Origin: JBCDCB01 sp039182735
GTDB lineage: Bacteria; Planctomycetota; Phycisphaerae; Phycisphaerales; UBA1924
Direction: 5' to 3'
Length of the DNA: 58,499 bases
Assembly (NCBI GenBank): GCA_039182735.1
Contig: JBCDCB010000016.1
Location: 1-58,499, forward strand
The notes under the pieces were generated by a model. That model saw nothing but the letters and a program-made list of their open reading frames with translations, was not told the origin of the DNA and ran no database searches. The translations under genes were made by a program, and so were the position numbers. Shown piece after piece: positions 35,357 to 44,005 of this stretch. Position 1 is the first letter of the stretch. Every line of letters starts with the position of its first letter.

Positions 35357-36857
35357 TCGTCGTGCGTGCACGCCGGTGTTCGTCTTGCCGCAAGGGCTCA
35401 CCGTGACCGGCGTGAACACGTGGGCACTCTCGCTCGTCGAGAGGGGGGACGCGCGTGCCATCGTCCATGGGGCGCACCCGTCCCACAGCGCGTTCGACAC
35501 AACGGCTCCGGGCCTCGTCCATCTCGACGCGCACGCCGCAGACCCCGAGTCGCTTTCCAACGAGTACCGCGCCGTGTTCGAGCGAATCGCGCGGGAATCC
35601 GGGGTTCCCGTCGCGCCGATCCCGACGCGTCACGACGGCTGCTTCGCCGCGATCGCTGCGATCGTTCGCGACACACCCGACCTGGTCCGGCCCATTCTGT
35701 GGCAGCAGAACGACTCTCGCTACGAAGATGTGCTGATCGAGCACTTCGAGCCCATGGCATCCGCGCTGGTCGGCGCAAGCGAGCATCTCGGGCGATCGAT
35801 CACTTACCGGGTGCCGCACCGTGCCGGCGACACGCTCGTCATCTACAACGCGGTGCGCGTTCCCGCGCGAGCACCGTCGCGTGAGCCGACCACCGGCCGC
35901 CCACTCCGTCTGGTTTATGCCGGGCGGGTCGAGCACGAACAGAAGCGTGCTGGAGCGCTCGTGCCGATGTCGGAGGAACTCGCGCGTCGCGGCATCGCCC
36001 ATCACCTCCGAATCATCGGCGACGGACCCGCTATCAACGACGTTCACGCGCAAGCCGAGCGCCATGTCCACGTCGAACTCGTCGGTCCAGTCGCATCGCA
36101 AGACGTCGAAGCGCACCTCTGCTGGGCCGATATCTTCGTGCTGTGCTCCCGTCACGAGGGTCTCAGTTTCGCCCTGCTCGAAGCGATGGCGGCGGGCTGC
36201 GTGCCCGTCATGACCCGCACGCGTTCCGGCGCAGACGAGGCGGTCGTGGACAACGTCAGCGGCGTGCTGATCGATGCCCCGGACGACGACGCCGGCACCG
36301 CACTCGCCATGGCGGGCGGTGTTCAGCGTGCGCAACGACTCGGCCTGGGCAAGCTCTCGAACGAGGCTCACGGACGCATGCGCGAGCGATTCGACCTCGA
36401 AACGCACGCGCGAGCACTCGGCTCGCTGTGCGAGCATCTCGCGCAAACGCCCGCGCGTGCGTGGCCGAGCGAACGCCCGCTGTCGGCGCGGGATCCCGGC
36501 GTGATCCGCCGCCGAGCCGAGGCGTTGATTGAACGGGCTTTTGGGTCGCAACCAAGGGGGCGATTCGTGGTCCACGGCGTCGGCGCACACACACGCGCGC
36601 TTGAGCCTCTGCTCCGTGCCCATGCCGCCAGCATCGTCGCGTTCACCGACGACGACCCCGGCAGTTGGGGACGCACACTGCTCGGCAAGCCGATCGTCCA
36701 GCCGAGCGAAGCGCACGCGTGCCGCGCGACAGACGTGCTGATCTCATCGGACCTGCACGAAGAATCAATTTGGCATCGACGCGAGGCGTACGAATTACAG
36801 GGCCTTCGCGTGCATCGTCTCTACGATGCGCAAATGCCGTTGCGCGCGGCGCACTGA
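35349..36857 (+). CDS. Family 4 glycosyltransferase with C-terminal shared Rossmann-like module
   Basis: A 502-residue protein. Residues ~8-385 form a GT-B fold with LRLVYAGRVEHEQKRAG, IIGDGP and the donor-site SRHEGLSFALLEAMAAGCVP (retaining GT4 type). Residues ~405-500 form the module that recurs in this island: VVHGVGAHTRAL, FTDDDPGSW, GKPIVQPSEA and DVLISSDLHEESIW. The ATG at 35349 overlaps the previous gene; upstream in-frame extension to 35259 is arginine/serine-rich and rejected. The sugar donor is unknown; the upstream heptose-type enzyme makes an ADP-heptose-like donor possible. Confidence 0.85.
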   Translation: MGDRRACTPVFVLPQGLTVTGVNTWALSLVERGDARAIVHGAHPSHSAFDTTAPGLVHLDAHAADPESLSNEYRAVFERIARESGVPVAPIPTRHDGCFAAIAAIVRDTPDLVRPILWQQNDSRYEDVLIEHFEPMASALVGASEHLGRSITYRVPHRAGDTLVIYNAVRVPARAPSREPTTGRPLRLVYAGRVEHEQKRAGALVPMSEELARRGIAHHLRIIGDGPAINDVHAQAERHVHVELVGPVASQDVEAHLCWADIFVLCSRHEGLSFALLEAMAAGCVPVMTRTRSGADEAVVDNVSGVLIDAPDDDAGTALAMAGGVQRAQRLGLGKLSNEAHGRMRERFDLETHARALGSLCEHLAQTPARAWPSERPLSARDPGVIRRRAEALIERAFGSQPRGRFVVHGVGAHTRALEPLLRAHAASIVAFTDDDPGSWGRTLLGKPIVQPSEAHACRATDVLISSDLHEESIWHRREAYELQGLRVHRLYDAQMPLRAAH

Positions 36858-36920
36858 ACGTATCCCCGCCGTGCGAACCACGGGCCCGGCAAGATCGGTC
36901 AGGCTCCGGCAGATCGCTGG

Positions 36921-36926
36921 TATCGT
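36921..36926 (+). promoter_or_regulatory. -10 box (TATCGT) of the large glycosyltransferase gene
   Basis: GGTATCGT ends six bases before the ATG at 36933, within a 75-base gap. No Shine-Dalgarno sequence is present, pointing to a second internal, leaderless promoter in the island. Confidence 0.4.
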
Positions 36927-36932
36927 GAACGC

Positions 36933-39900
36933 ATGGTGACACGTCGCGTGCTCATTTCTTCGACCTCGGAGCGCACGCATCACTTCGAAGGCCTCGGCGA
37001 TGCGCTCCGGTCCCACGGACTCGATCCGTTGTTCGAGCATGCGCAGTGGTCAGCCCCGGCGCGCGTGCCAGAATGGCTCGCAAAAAACGTGGCGATCGTC
37101 TTGCACGCGGAGTCGCTTGCTTCGAACGCGGCATCCGTGCGACTCACGGCGCGCTGCGTGGGCATCCCATGTGCGCTCCTGATGGACGGCGTCTGTGACT
37201 TCGCGAACACCTTTCTGAAGCCGATCGCGGGACCACCGCTGCTCCGCCCGGCCCCGGCAGACATCGTTCTTGCATGCGGCGCGCACGACCGCGTTATCCT
37301 CCAAGCGCTCGGCAACCGAACCGTCGTGACCGGGCTCCCGCGGCTCGAAGCCTTCAGCCGACAGTGGGCCCGCACGCCGCAACGGGAACCCGACACGGAC
37401 CTGCTGATCGCCACGGCCAACACACCGAGGGTCACGCCCGGCGGAGCGCAACGCACGCTCGACACACTCCGCGAAATCCGCGATACATGTGATCGGCTCA
37501 GCGTGCGCACGATGTGGCGCATCGACCCGAGCCTCTCACACAACCTTGGCGTCACGGTCAGCGAAGACGATCTCGTCACAACGCTCGCGCGCGTGCGCGC
37601 TGTGATCACGACCGCCTCCACGCTGGCGATCGAGGGCATGCTCGCCAGGCGCCCGGTCGGCGTTCTCCATCCGCACCCGTGGCCGCTGTGGATCCCGTGC
37701 GCGTGGCGATACGACGGCACCGCACGGTCGGGAAGCGATTCAGATCGTGCGCGTGCAGACCGCGTCGGGCGTGCTGCGGTGCTTGCGAACCGCGTTGCGC
37801 ACGCCTCTGCGCAGTCGTGCATCGGTGATCCATTCCTGCAACCCGTTGATCAGGCGGATCGGTTTGTACACGCTCTGCTCGAGCCGAGCGCCGCCCGTAT
37901 GCGCGCGCAGGAATCTGCGCTGCGGCGGCTCTGCAACGCCGAGGCGACCGATCCGCTCGCACGAGTGATCGATCATGCGGTCCGAATCCGCCCCGTCCTG
38001 CCGACGATCAAGCCAACGCCGCGACCCCGTTCGCCCGGCGTCACGCGTGTGACCAGCGTCATCGAAGCGCACGCGTCTTCCGTCGGCGGCGTGTCGGTCT
38101 GGTCCGAGCGCATGGAACGCCACTTCGCGCAACACCCCGAGCTCGGCATCGAGTGGCAGACGCTCTTCATCGGCCCGTGCGCACCGCCCGCCGGCGAGCG
38201 CATGCACGCCCGATCTCGGGCCCGCGCCGTCGAACTCGATCCGGCCGCATCGCTCCCTGCGCAGCTCCGCACACTCCTTCAAGCCCTCGCAGATACAGAC
38301 GTGCTGCTCCCGAACTACAGCGAGCTCGCCCACCGTGCCGGGAGTGTTGCGCGCGAGCGGGGCGCGCGGGTGCTCGCCATCTCGCACACGAACGACATGA
38401 CCACGCGTAGCATGCTCCGAGACTTCCCGAGCTTCGATGGAGCCATCGCGGTTTCTGACGCGTGCGCGGAATGGCTCCGCGAAGATCACGACGAACCGGT
38501 CGAGACGATTATCTACGGCGTACCCATCGCGCGCGACTCGCCACCGCACGTCGATCGCACCGGCCCGCTCCGAGTTATCAGCATTGGCCGAGTCGTGCAG
38601 ACGCAGAAGCGTGTCTTCGATCTCATCGACATTTTCACGATCATCCGATCGCGCGGCATCGACGCGCGGCTCACGCTCGTCGGCGACGGTGAGGATCTCC
38701 CCGAGTGGGAACGGCGCGCGAGCGCCGCCGGACTCGATCTCGACTGCGTCGTGACGACCGGCGCGGTTGAGCCCGATGATGTCGAACGGATCCTCGCGTC
38801 GCAGCACGTGTACCTGAACGTCTCAGACGCCGAGGGCACGAGCATCGCGATGCTCGAAGCGATGGGTGCCGGTCTCGCGCCGATCGTCAGCGACGTGCCC
38901 GGCGTGCGCACGATCATCGAGGACGGTTCAAATGGGTTCGTCTGCCGGGTTGGGTCTCCCGACGCGTTCGCCGATCGTCTCGCGCAGCTCGCGAAAGATC
39001 GAAGTCTCCTCGATTCGATACGCCAAGCGGCGCACGCGACCATCATCGCGCGGGGTCTTACCGTCGCCCGCTGCGCCGAGCGGTACGTGCATGCAATCCA
39101 GAACCTGAAAGCACGAGAGAGCGCGAAGCGGACCAATCCGTTCGATGCCCCGCGCGACGTCTGGCGCGCACGCGGCGCGGCCAGCGAAGCGGAGATTCGG
39201 GAGATCGCCACGGGCAACGACGTCGAGGTCGTGACCGCGAGCGACCCGCACCCGGGAGAAGCAGTCATCGCCGCGCGGCGCGCACGAGGCGTGCAGCTCC
39301 ACGTGGAGCCAACGCTCGAAGCGCACGAGGCATCGCACCTCACGCACCTTGTGGAACGCATCTGGACGCGCCACGCACACCCCGTCTTTGTCGCGGCGTC
39401 CTCACCGAGGATCATGCCGGCTATCGAGTGGCTCGCGCGCGATCAGCCCGATCGGATCCGTGCCTTCGTCGTGCCCAGCGCGCCCGCGGGGAGTTCGCTG
39501 TTCGGGGTACCGGCCGTTGACTTCGAACATGTTGCGCGCACAACCTCACCGGTGCTCATCGCCGGCCCGCCGATCGATCCGGTGTCGCTCGTCGCGGCGA
39601 TCGCGCACGGCGTACCCGATGATCGCCTCGTCCTGACGTCGGGAATCGAGCCCGAAGGAACCGAGCGCGCACGAGCAGCCGCGACGCTCGCGTTCGGCTC
39701 GGATACGCTCACCACGCTGCCGCCCGGCGTCCTGCCGAACGCCCAGCACATCTCGATCAGTGACGCGCGCTGTGCGGGCGAGCGCACGCGCGGCGCACGC
39801 GCGGTCGTGCTCCGAGGCGATGAAGCCGACTTCGCGCTCGCGACCCGCTTCGCCGAGGCGCTCGGCCCGGACGTCCCGATCGTCTCGCTCGGCTGGCCCA

Positions 39901-40259
39901 CCCGCGAGCTCACCGCACCGGCTCGCTATACGCACCTCGTGCGCGACGAGATCGGTGCGTCGCCCTTCGCGCTCTACGGCGGCGGTCGGCACACGCAGCG
40001 CCTGCTCTCGAGCGTTCCTCGTGGCACGCCCGAGCCGATCATGATTCTCGACGATGCGGGCGCCAGCCTCTGCGCGCACATCGATGCGCGGCATCCCGAC
40101 CGCGTTGATGCCGATTCACTCGACGCGATCGTGCTTTCCTCACCGGTCCACGAAGCGGCGATGTGGGAGCGGACCGAGCGATTCCGCGACGCGGGCGTCC
40201 GCGTCTTGTGCCTGTACGACGCACCTCACACCGCGGGCGCTCCGGCAGTGATGCCATGA
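36933..40259 (+). CDS. Giant multidomain glycosyltransferase with C-terminal shared module
   Basis: An 1108-residue protein of four parts. Residues 1-~350 resemble the GT-B fold of capsule or CDP-glycerol-type transferases (VLISSTSERTHHFEGLGDAL, ITTASTLAIEGML). Residues ~365-730 form a GT4 domain with ISIGRVVQTQKR, LVGDGED and VSDAEGTSIAMLEAMGAG. Residues ~760-1000 look like one or two degenerate Rossmann units, including LFGVPAVDFEHV and VLIAGPPID. Residues ~1010-1100 are the clear shared module: LYGGGRHTQRLL, MILDDAG and DAIVLSSPVHEAAMW. Two active transferase sites in one chain would add two sugars in order. It overlaps the TylF gene by ATGA. Confidence 0.8.
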   Translation: MVTRRVLISSTSERTHHFEGLGDALRSHGLDPLFEHAQWSAPARVPEWLAKNVAIVLHAESLASNAASVRLTARCVGIPCALLMDGVCDFANTFLKPIAGPPLLRPAPADIVLACGAHDRVILQALGNRTVVTGLPRLEAFSRQWARTPQREPDTDLLIATANTPRVTPGGAQRTLDTLREIRDTCDRLSVRTMWRIDPSLSHNLGVTVSEDDLVTTLARVRAVITTASTLAIEGMLARRPVGVLHPHPWPLWIPCAWRYDGTARSGSDSDRARADRVGRAAVLANRVAHASAQSCIGDPFLQPVDQADRFVHALLEPSAARMRAQESALRRLCNAEATDPLARVIDHAVRIRPVLPTIKPTPRPRSPGVTRVTSVIEAHASSVGGVSVWSERMERHFAQHPELGIEWQTLFIGPCAPPAGERMHARSRARAVELDPAASLPAQLRTLLQALADTDVLLPNYSELAHRAGSVARERGARVLAISHTNDMTTRSMLRDFPSFDGAIAVSDACAEWLREDHDEPVETIIYGVPIARDSPPHVDRTGPLRVISIGRVVQTQKRVFDLIDIFTIIRSRGIDARLTLVGDGEDLPEWERRASAAGLDLDCVVTTGAVEPDDVERILASQHVYLNVSDAEGTSIAMLEAMGAGLAPIVSDVPGVRTIIEDGSNGFVCRVGSPDAFADRLAQLAKDRSLLDSIRQAAHATIIARGLTVARCAERYVHAIQNLKARESAKRTNPFDAPRDVWRARGAASEAEIREIATGNDVEVVTASDPHPGEAVIAARRARGVQLHVEPTLEAHEASHLTHLVERIWTRHAHPVFVAASSPRIMPAIEWLARDQPDRIRAFVVPSAPAGSSLFGVPAVDFEHVARTTSPVLIAGPPIDPVSLVAAIAHGVPDDRLVLTSGIEPEGTERARAAATLAFGSDTLTTLPPGVLPNAQHISISDARCAGERTRGARAVVLRGDEADFALATRFAEALGPDVPIVSLGWPTRELTAPARYTHLVRDEIGASPFALYGGGRHTQRLLSSVPRGTPEPIMILDDAGASLCAHIDARHPDRVDADSLDAIVLSSPVHEAAMWERTERFRDAGVRVLCLYDAPHTAGAPAVMP

Positions 40260-41341
40260 ACGAGACCCGCGTGATCAACTCGATCGAAACGCGCGACGCG
40301 TACCTTGATGCGCGCCTCGAAGAGCTCGCGCCGGGGTTGCGCCGGACACCCTTTGTCGTCTTCGGGGCCGGCGCGCACACCGAGCGCCTGGCGCGTCGTC
40401 ATCGGTCGCTGCTCGCCTGCGCGCGCGCGATCCTGGACGACGATCCCCGCACGCACACTCGGCGCATCGCGGGTGTGCCCGTGTGCGCACCGGGTGCGAT
40501 GCCGACGGCCGGCATCGAGGTTGTGCTCATCTCCAGCGACGCGCACGAAGACGCGCTCGCCGAGCGCGCGCGTGTATGGGCCACCTCGGCGAAACCGCTT
40601 CCCGCCATCGTTCGCCTCTACCGATTCGCGAAGATCGACTTCGAGCACCGCGAGATCGCCGACGCGCTCGGGCTCTTCCGCGGCTGCCACGATCTCGATC
40701 CGGTATTCGTTGAGCGGTGGCAGAAGTCGCTCGAATGCGCGCGTGTCAGTGACAGCGCATGGACGCGAGCGCGGTACGCCAACGTCTGCGCGCTCGTCGA
40801 GGCGACCGCCGGCCTCGACGGCGAATCCTTCGAAGCCGGCTGCTATCGCGGGCAATCCTCACTGCTCACCTGTGAGACGATCCGGCGACGCACGGGTTCG
40901 TACGACGGCAGCGGCCACCACATCGTCGATTCTTTCGAAGGGCTGAGCGCGCCCGTCGAACACGACGGCGACTTCTCTGTGCGCCGCCACGCGGATGGTG
41001 CCTTCGCAGACACTTCCGTCGAACTGCTCCGCGAGACGCTGCGCGACTACCCGCGCGTCTCGATCTACAAGGGGTGGATCCCGGATGTGCTCGCGGCGCT
41101 CGATGGGCGCACCTTTCGATTCGTACATCTCGACGTGGACCTGTACGAGCCGATCCTCGCGTGCCTGCGCTTCGCGTACCCGCGCCTCGTCCCGGGCGGC
41201 GTCATCGTGGTGGACGACTACGGTCCCTTGCCGAACGGCGCGTACCCGGGCTGCGCGCGCGCCTGCCGAGTGTTCTCGGAGGAGTCGGGCGTCCCCCACG
41301 CCGCACTCTCGGCGGGCAACGCGCTGTTCATCAAACGCTGA
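40256..41341 (+). CDS. TylF-like methyltransferase with N-terminal shared module
   Basis: A 361-residue SAM-dependent enzyme, probably a sugar O-methyltransferase. Residues ~30-122 are the shared module (FVVFGAGAHTERLA, ILDDDPRTH, GVPVCAPGA, VVLISSDAHEDAL). Residues ~150-361 match TylF/MycF macrocin O-methyltransferase: ESFEAGCYRGQSS at the SAM site, HHIVDSFEGLS, and the metal-site FVHLDVDLYEP with GGVIVVDDYG. Placement of the module at the N-terminus, opposite to the neighbouring glycosyltransferases, shows it is mobile. The ATG at 40256 overlaps the upstream gene by four bases. Confidence 0.88.
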   Translation: MNETRVINSIETRDAYLDARLEELAPGLRRTPFVVFGAGAHTERLARRHRSLLACARAILDDDPRTHTRRIAGVPVCAPGAMPTAGIEVVLISSDAHEDALAERARVWATSAKPLPAIVRLYRFAKIDFEHREIADALGLFRGCHDLDPVFVERWQKSLECARVSDSAWTRARYANVCALVEATAGLDGESFEAGCYRGQSSLLTCETIRRRTGSYDGSGHHIVDSFEGLSAPVEHDGDFSVRRHADGAFADTSVELLRETLRDYPRVSIYKGWIPDVLAALDGRTFRFVHLDVDLYEPILACLRFAYPRLVPGGVIVVDDYGPLPNGAYPGCARACRVFSEESGVPHAALSAGNALFIKR

Positions 41342-41350
41342 GCGCGGGCG

Positions 41351-41356
41351 TATACT
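41351..41356 (+). promoter_or_regulatory. -10 box (TATACT) of the sulfotransferase gene
   Basis: TATACT ends seven bases before the ATG at 41364 with no Shine-Dalgarno sequence. It is the best match to the consensus in the island and again predicts a leaderless start. Confidence 0.5.
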
Positions 41357-41363
41357 CGCGCGC

Positions 41364-42278
41364 ATGCCCACGTCGGGGAACACGGGACATCGCACGCCGG
41401 CGTTTCTAGTCTTCGCCTCACCGAAGTCCGGCACGACGTGGACCCAGCTCATGCTCAGCGCGCACCCCGATGCACACTGCGTCGAGACGCGCGCGTGGGG
41501 CAACGCGTACCTCCCGTTTGCCGATAATCGGTTTCACGTCAACACGGATCGCTACGCGTCCTTCCTCCAGCCGCTGCTCCGATGCGGAGATCCGGCGAGC
41601 GAGGAGGATCGCGATGCGCTCGCGTCGGCGCTGCACGGCGCGACACTCGAATGGGCCGCGCGACGCACGAGGAAGCCGTTCGTCGGCGAGAAGGCGACGC
41701 CGCTACCGGGTGGCGCGGAACGTGCGATCCGCGCATACCACGCGCAGGATCCCGATATGCCGGTGATCCATCTCGTGCGTGATCCGCGCGACGTAGTGGT
41801 CTCCGCCTTCGTGCACCACACCCGCGCGCATCCTCCAGCAGATCCTGCAACGCGCGCCACGTACCAATCGGCCATTCAGGATGGGACGGTGCCAGATGAC
41901 GCGATCCGTCGATGGATCGAGAACTGGGCCGACGTCGCAAACGCGTTCCCGATCGCAACTCACATGTTCCACCGATGCCTCGAAGTGCGCTACGAAGACC
42001 TCGTCGCCGACACGCCGCAAGTGTTGGGTCGCATGCTCCGGCACGTCGGGCTGTCGGACGAACGATCGATCGTTGATGCCTGCGTGCGCGCCGCTTCGTT
42101 CGAGTCGCTGAGCGGGCGCGAACGGGGCGCCGAAGACCGAACGAGTTTCTTCCGCAAGGGAACGCCCGGCGATTGGGTCAACTGGCTGACACCAGCACAG
42201 GCGCAACGCATCGAGACCGCGTGCGGCAAGCACTTCGACCGCCTGTACGGTGCGCACGCCGCGAGCGCCGGCCCATGA
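41364..42278 (+). CDS. PAPS-dependent sulfotransferase
   Basis: A 304-residue cytosolic-type sulfotransferase that would move sulfate from PAPS to a hydroxyl, here most likely on a sugar. The 5'-phosphosulfate loop SPKSGTTWTQLML is at residues ~18-30, and the 3'-phosphate signature VIHLVRDPRDVVVSAF is near 132-147. EVRYEDLVADTP and FFRKGTPGDWVNWLT complete the fold, with FFRKGTPGDW matching the RKGxxGDWK-type nucleotide-binding end. It overlaps the carbamoyltransferase by ATGA. The frame is open far upstream to 40995 but that part is antisense to TylF. Confidence 0.92.
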   Translation: MPTSGNTGHRTPAFLVFASPKSGTTWTQLMLSAHPDAHCVETRAWGNAYLPFADNRFHVNTDRYASFLQPLLRCGDPASEEDRDALASALHGATLEWAARRTRKPFVGEKATPLPGGAERAIRAYHAQDPDMPVIHLVRDPRDVVVSAFVHHTRAHPPADPATRATYQSAIQDGTVPDDAIRRWIENWADVANAFPIATHMFHRCLEVRYEDLVADTPQVLGRMLRHVGLSDERSIVDACVRAASFESLSGRERGAEDRTSFFRKGTPGDWVNWLTPAQAQRIETACGKHFDRLYGAHAASAGP

Positions 42279-44005
42279 CCGTCGTTCTCGGCATCAAGAC
42301 CGGCGAAGGACACGACTCCGGTGCCGCGCTTCTGATCGAACGTGATGAATCGCTCGCATGCGTCGCGCTCGGTGAAGAACGCCTCTCGCGCGTCAAGCAC
42401 GACGGGTCGTTCCCGGGTCTCGCGATCGACGCGTGCCTGCGGGACGCCGGCGTCCGTCTCGAGGATGTCCCGCTCGTTTGCATAGACAGCCTCGGTGCCC
42501 ACACGCCCGTCAGCGAGCACGCCGATATCGAGCAGCTCGACCCGCGGGCCTTCAGCGCAGACGACCAAGCCTTGTTCGCAAGCGCTTCGCGCGCACGCCA
42601 CGTCGTGGTGAACCACCATCTCGCGCACGCGGCCAGCGCCTTTGGCGTGACGCAACTGCCCGACGCCGCGGTGCTCATCATCGACGGCTCCGGCACGCGG
42701 TTCTCGCTGAACAAAGGCGAGCGCGGGCTCGTCGCAATAGGCGACACCTCCGCGCCCGATGACTTCGCGATGTCCCACTCCGGGCGCGCCGCCGAAACAC
42801 AGACCATCTTTCACGCGACGCGGAGCGCGGACGGGTGCGCACAGTACCGGCGGGTCGAGTCGAGCCGACGGTCCGGGATCGGGCACTTCTACACCTTCTT
42901 CTCGCGCCATGTTCTGGGATTCGGCATCTCGCAGGAGGGCAAGGCGATGGGGCTCGCCGCGTACGGCGATCCGGCGCGCGCACGATCGCTGCCAGCCTTT
43001 CCTGAAGAGGACTTCGCGGGCATCGACACGCCGCTGCTCGAGCGCTGCATGGCCATGGGCTTTCGCCCGCCGAAGCGACAGGGGGGTATCTCACCGACGA
43101 GCGATACGTACGCGGATATCGCGTGGTGGATGCAAGAGACGCTAGCGCGCGGCGTGCTCTCGCTCGCGCGCCGGGCATTGCATATCACGGGATCGCGCAA
43201 CCTATGCCTTGCCGGCGGCGTTGCACTGAACGTTGTCGCGAACCGGTTGGTGCGCGACACGCTGCGTGATGAGGGAACACTCGATGAGATGTTCGTCCAG
43301 CCCGCCGCGAGCGATGCGGGCACACCGCTCGGCGCCGCGCTCTACGGCTACCACCGGATTCTCGAACGTACTCGGCCGTTCCAACGCAATCTCGCCTACC
43401 TCGGTCCTTCTCATGACATCGCGCACGCGGAAGCCGCCGCGCTCGCTCGGGGCGGCGTGCGCGTGCCGGACGTGACCGCGCGCGTGCGCGACCTGCTGCT
43501 CGACGGCAAGATCGTTGGATGGTGCCGAGGACGCAGCGAGCACGGCCCGCGCGCGCTCGGTGCGCGTTCTATCCTCTGCTGGCCCCGCCCGGCCTGGATG
43601 AAGGACCACCTCAATGCGCGCGTCAAGCACCGGGAGATGTTTCGCCCCTTCGCGCCGATCATCGCGGAAGAGCGTGCGCACGAGGTCTTTGATTGCGACT
43701 TCCCGGTGCCGTTCATGCTCATGAACACGATGGTGAAGCCGGAGTTTCGCGGTCGCCTGCCCGCGGTCACGCACGCCGACGGCTCGGGTCGCCTGCAGAC
43801 CGTGTCGCGCGAGCACCTCCCGCATCTGCACGCGCTGCTCGAAGCAGTGCGCGCGCGCGACGGCGTCGGGGTGCTGCTCAATACCTCGTTCAACGACGCG
43901 GGCGAGCCCATCGTCGAAACGCCCGCGCACGCGATCGACTGCTTCGAGCGCACCAACCTCGATGCGCTGCTCATCGAAGATATCCTCATCACGAAGGAAC
44001 ACTGA
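42275..44005 (+). CDS. NodU/CmcH-family carbamoyltransferase (copy 1)
   Basis: A 576-residue O-carbamoyltransferase. It would use carbamoyl phosphate and ATP to make carbamoyladenylate and then carbamoylate a sugar hydroxyl. The N-terminal Kae1-like domain has the metal-binding NHHLAHAASAF (near residue 113) and VLIIDGSG, then EGKAMGLAAYGDP and LAGGVALNVVANR. The C-terminal YrdC-like domain has SEHGPRALGARSILC, FRPFAPII and GVLLNTSFNDAGEPIVETP. It follows the sulfotransferase with a four-base overlap and ends with a 17-base overlap with the convergent methyltransferase. A paralog lies at 50476-52239. Confidence 0.93.
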   Translation: MTVVLGIKTGEGHDSGAALLIERDESLACVALGEERLSRVKHDGSFPGLAIDACLRDAGVRLEDVPLVCIDSLGAHTPVSEHADIEQLDPRAFSADDQALFASASRARHVVVNHHLAHAASAFGVTQLPDAAVLIIDGSGTRFSLNKGERGLVAIGDTSAPDDFAMSHSGRAAETQTIFHATRSADGCAQYRRVESSRRSGIGHFYTFFSRHVLGFGISQEGKAMGLAAYGDPARARSLPAFPEEDFAGIDTPLLERCMAMGFRPPKRQGGISPTSDTYADIAWWMQETLARGVLSLARRALHITGSRNLCLAGGVALNVVANRLVRDTLRDEGTLDEMFVQPAASDAGTPLGAALYGYHRILERTRPFQRNLAYLGPSHDIAHAEAAALARGGVRVPDVTARVRDLLLDGKIVGWCRGRSEHGPRALGARSILCWPRPAWMKDHLNARVKHREMFRPFAPIIAEERAHEVFDCDFPVPFMLMNTMVKPEFRGRLPAVTHADGSGRLQTVSREHLPHLHALLEAVRARDGVGVLLNTSFNDAGEPIVETPAHAIDCFERTNLDALLIEDILITKEH

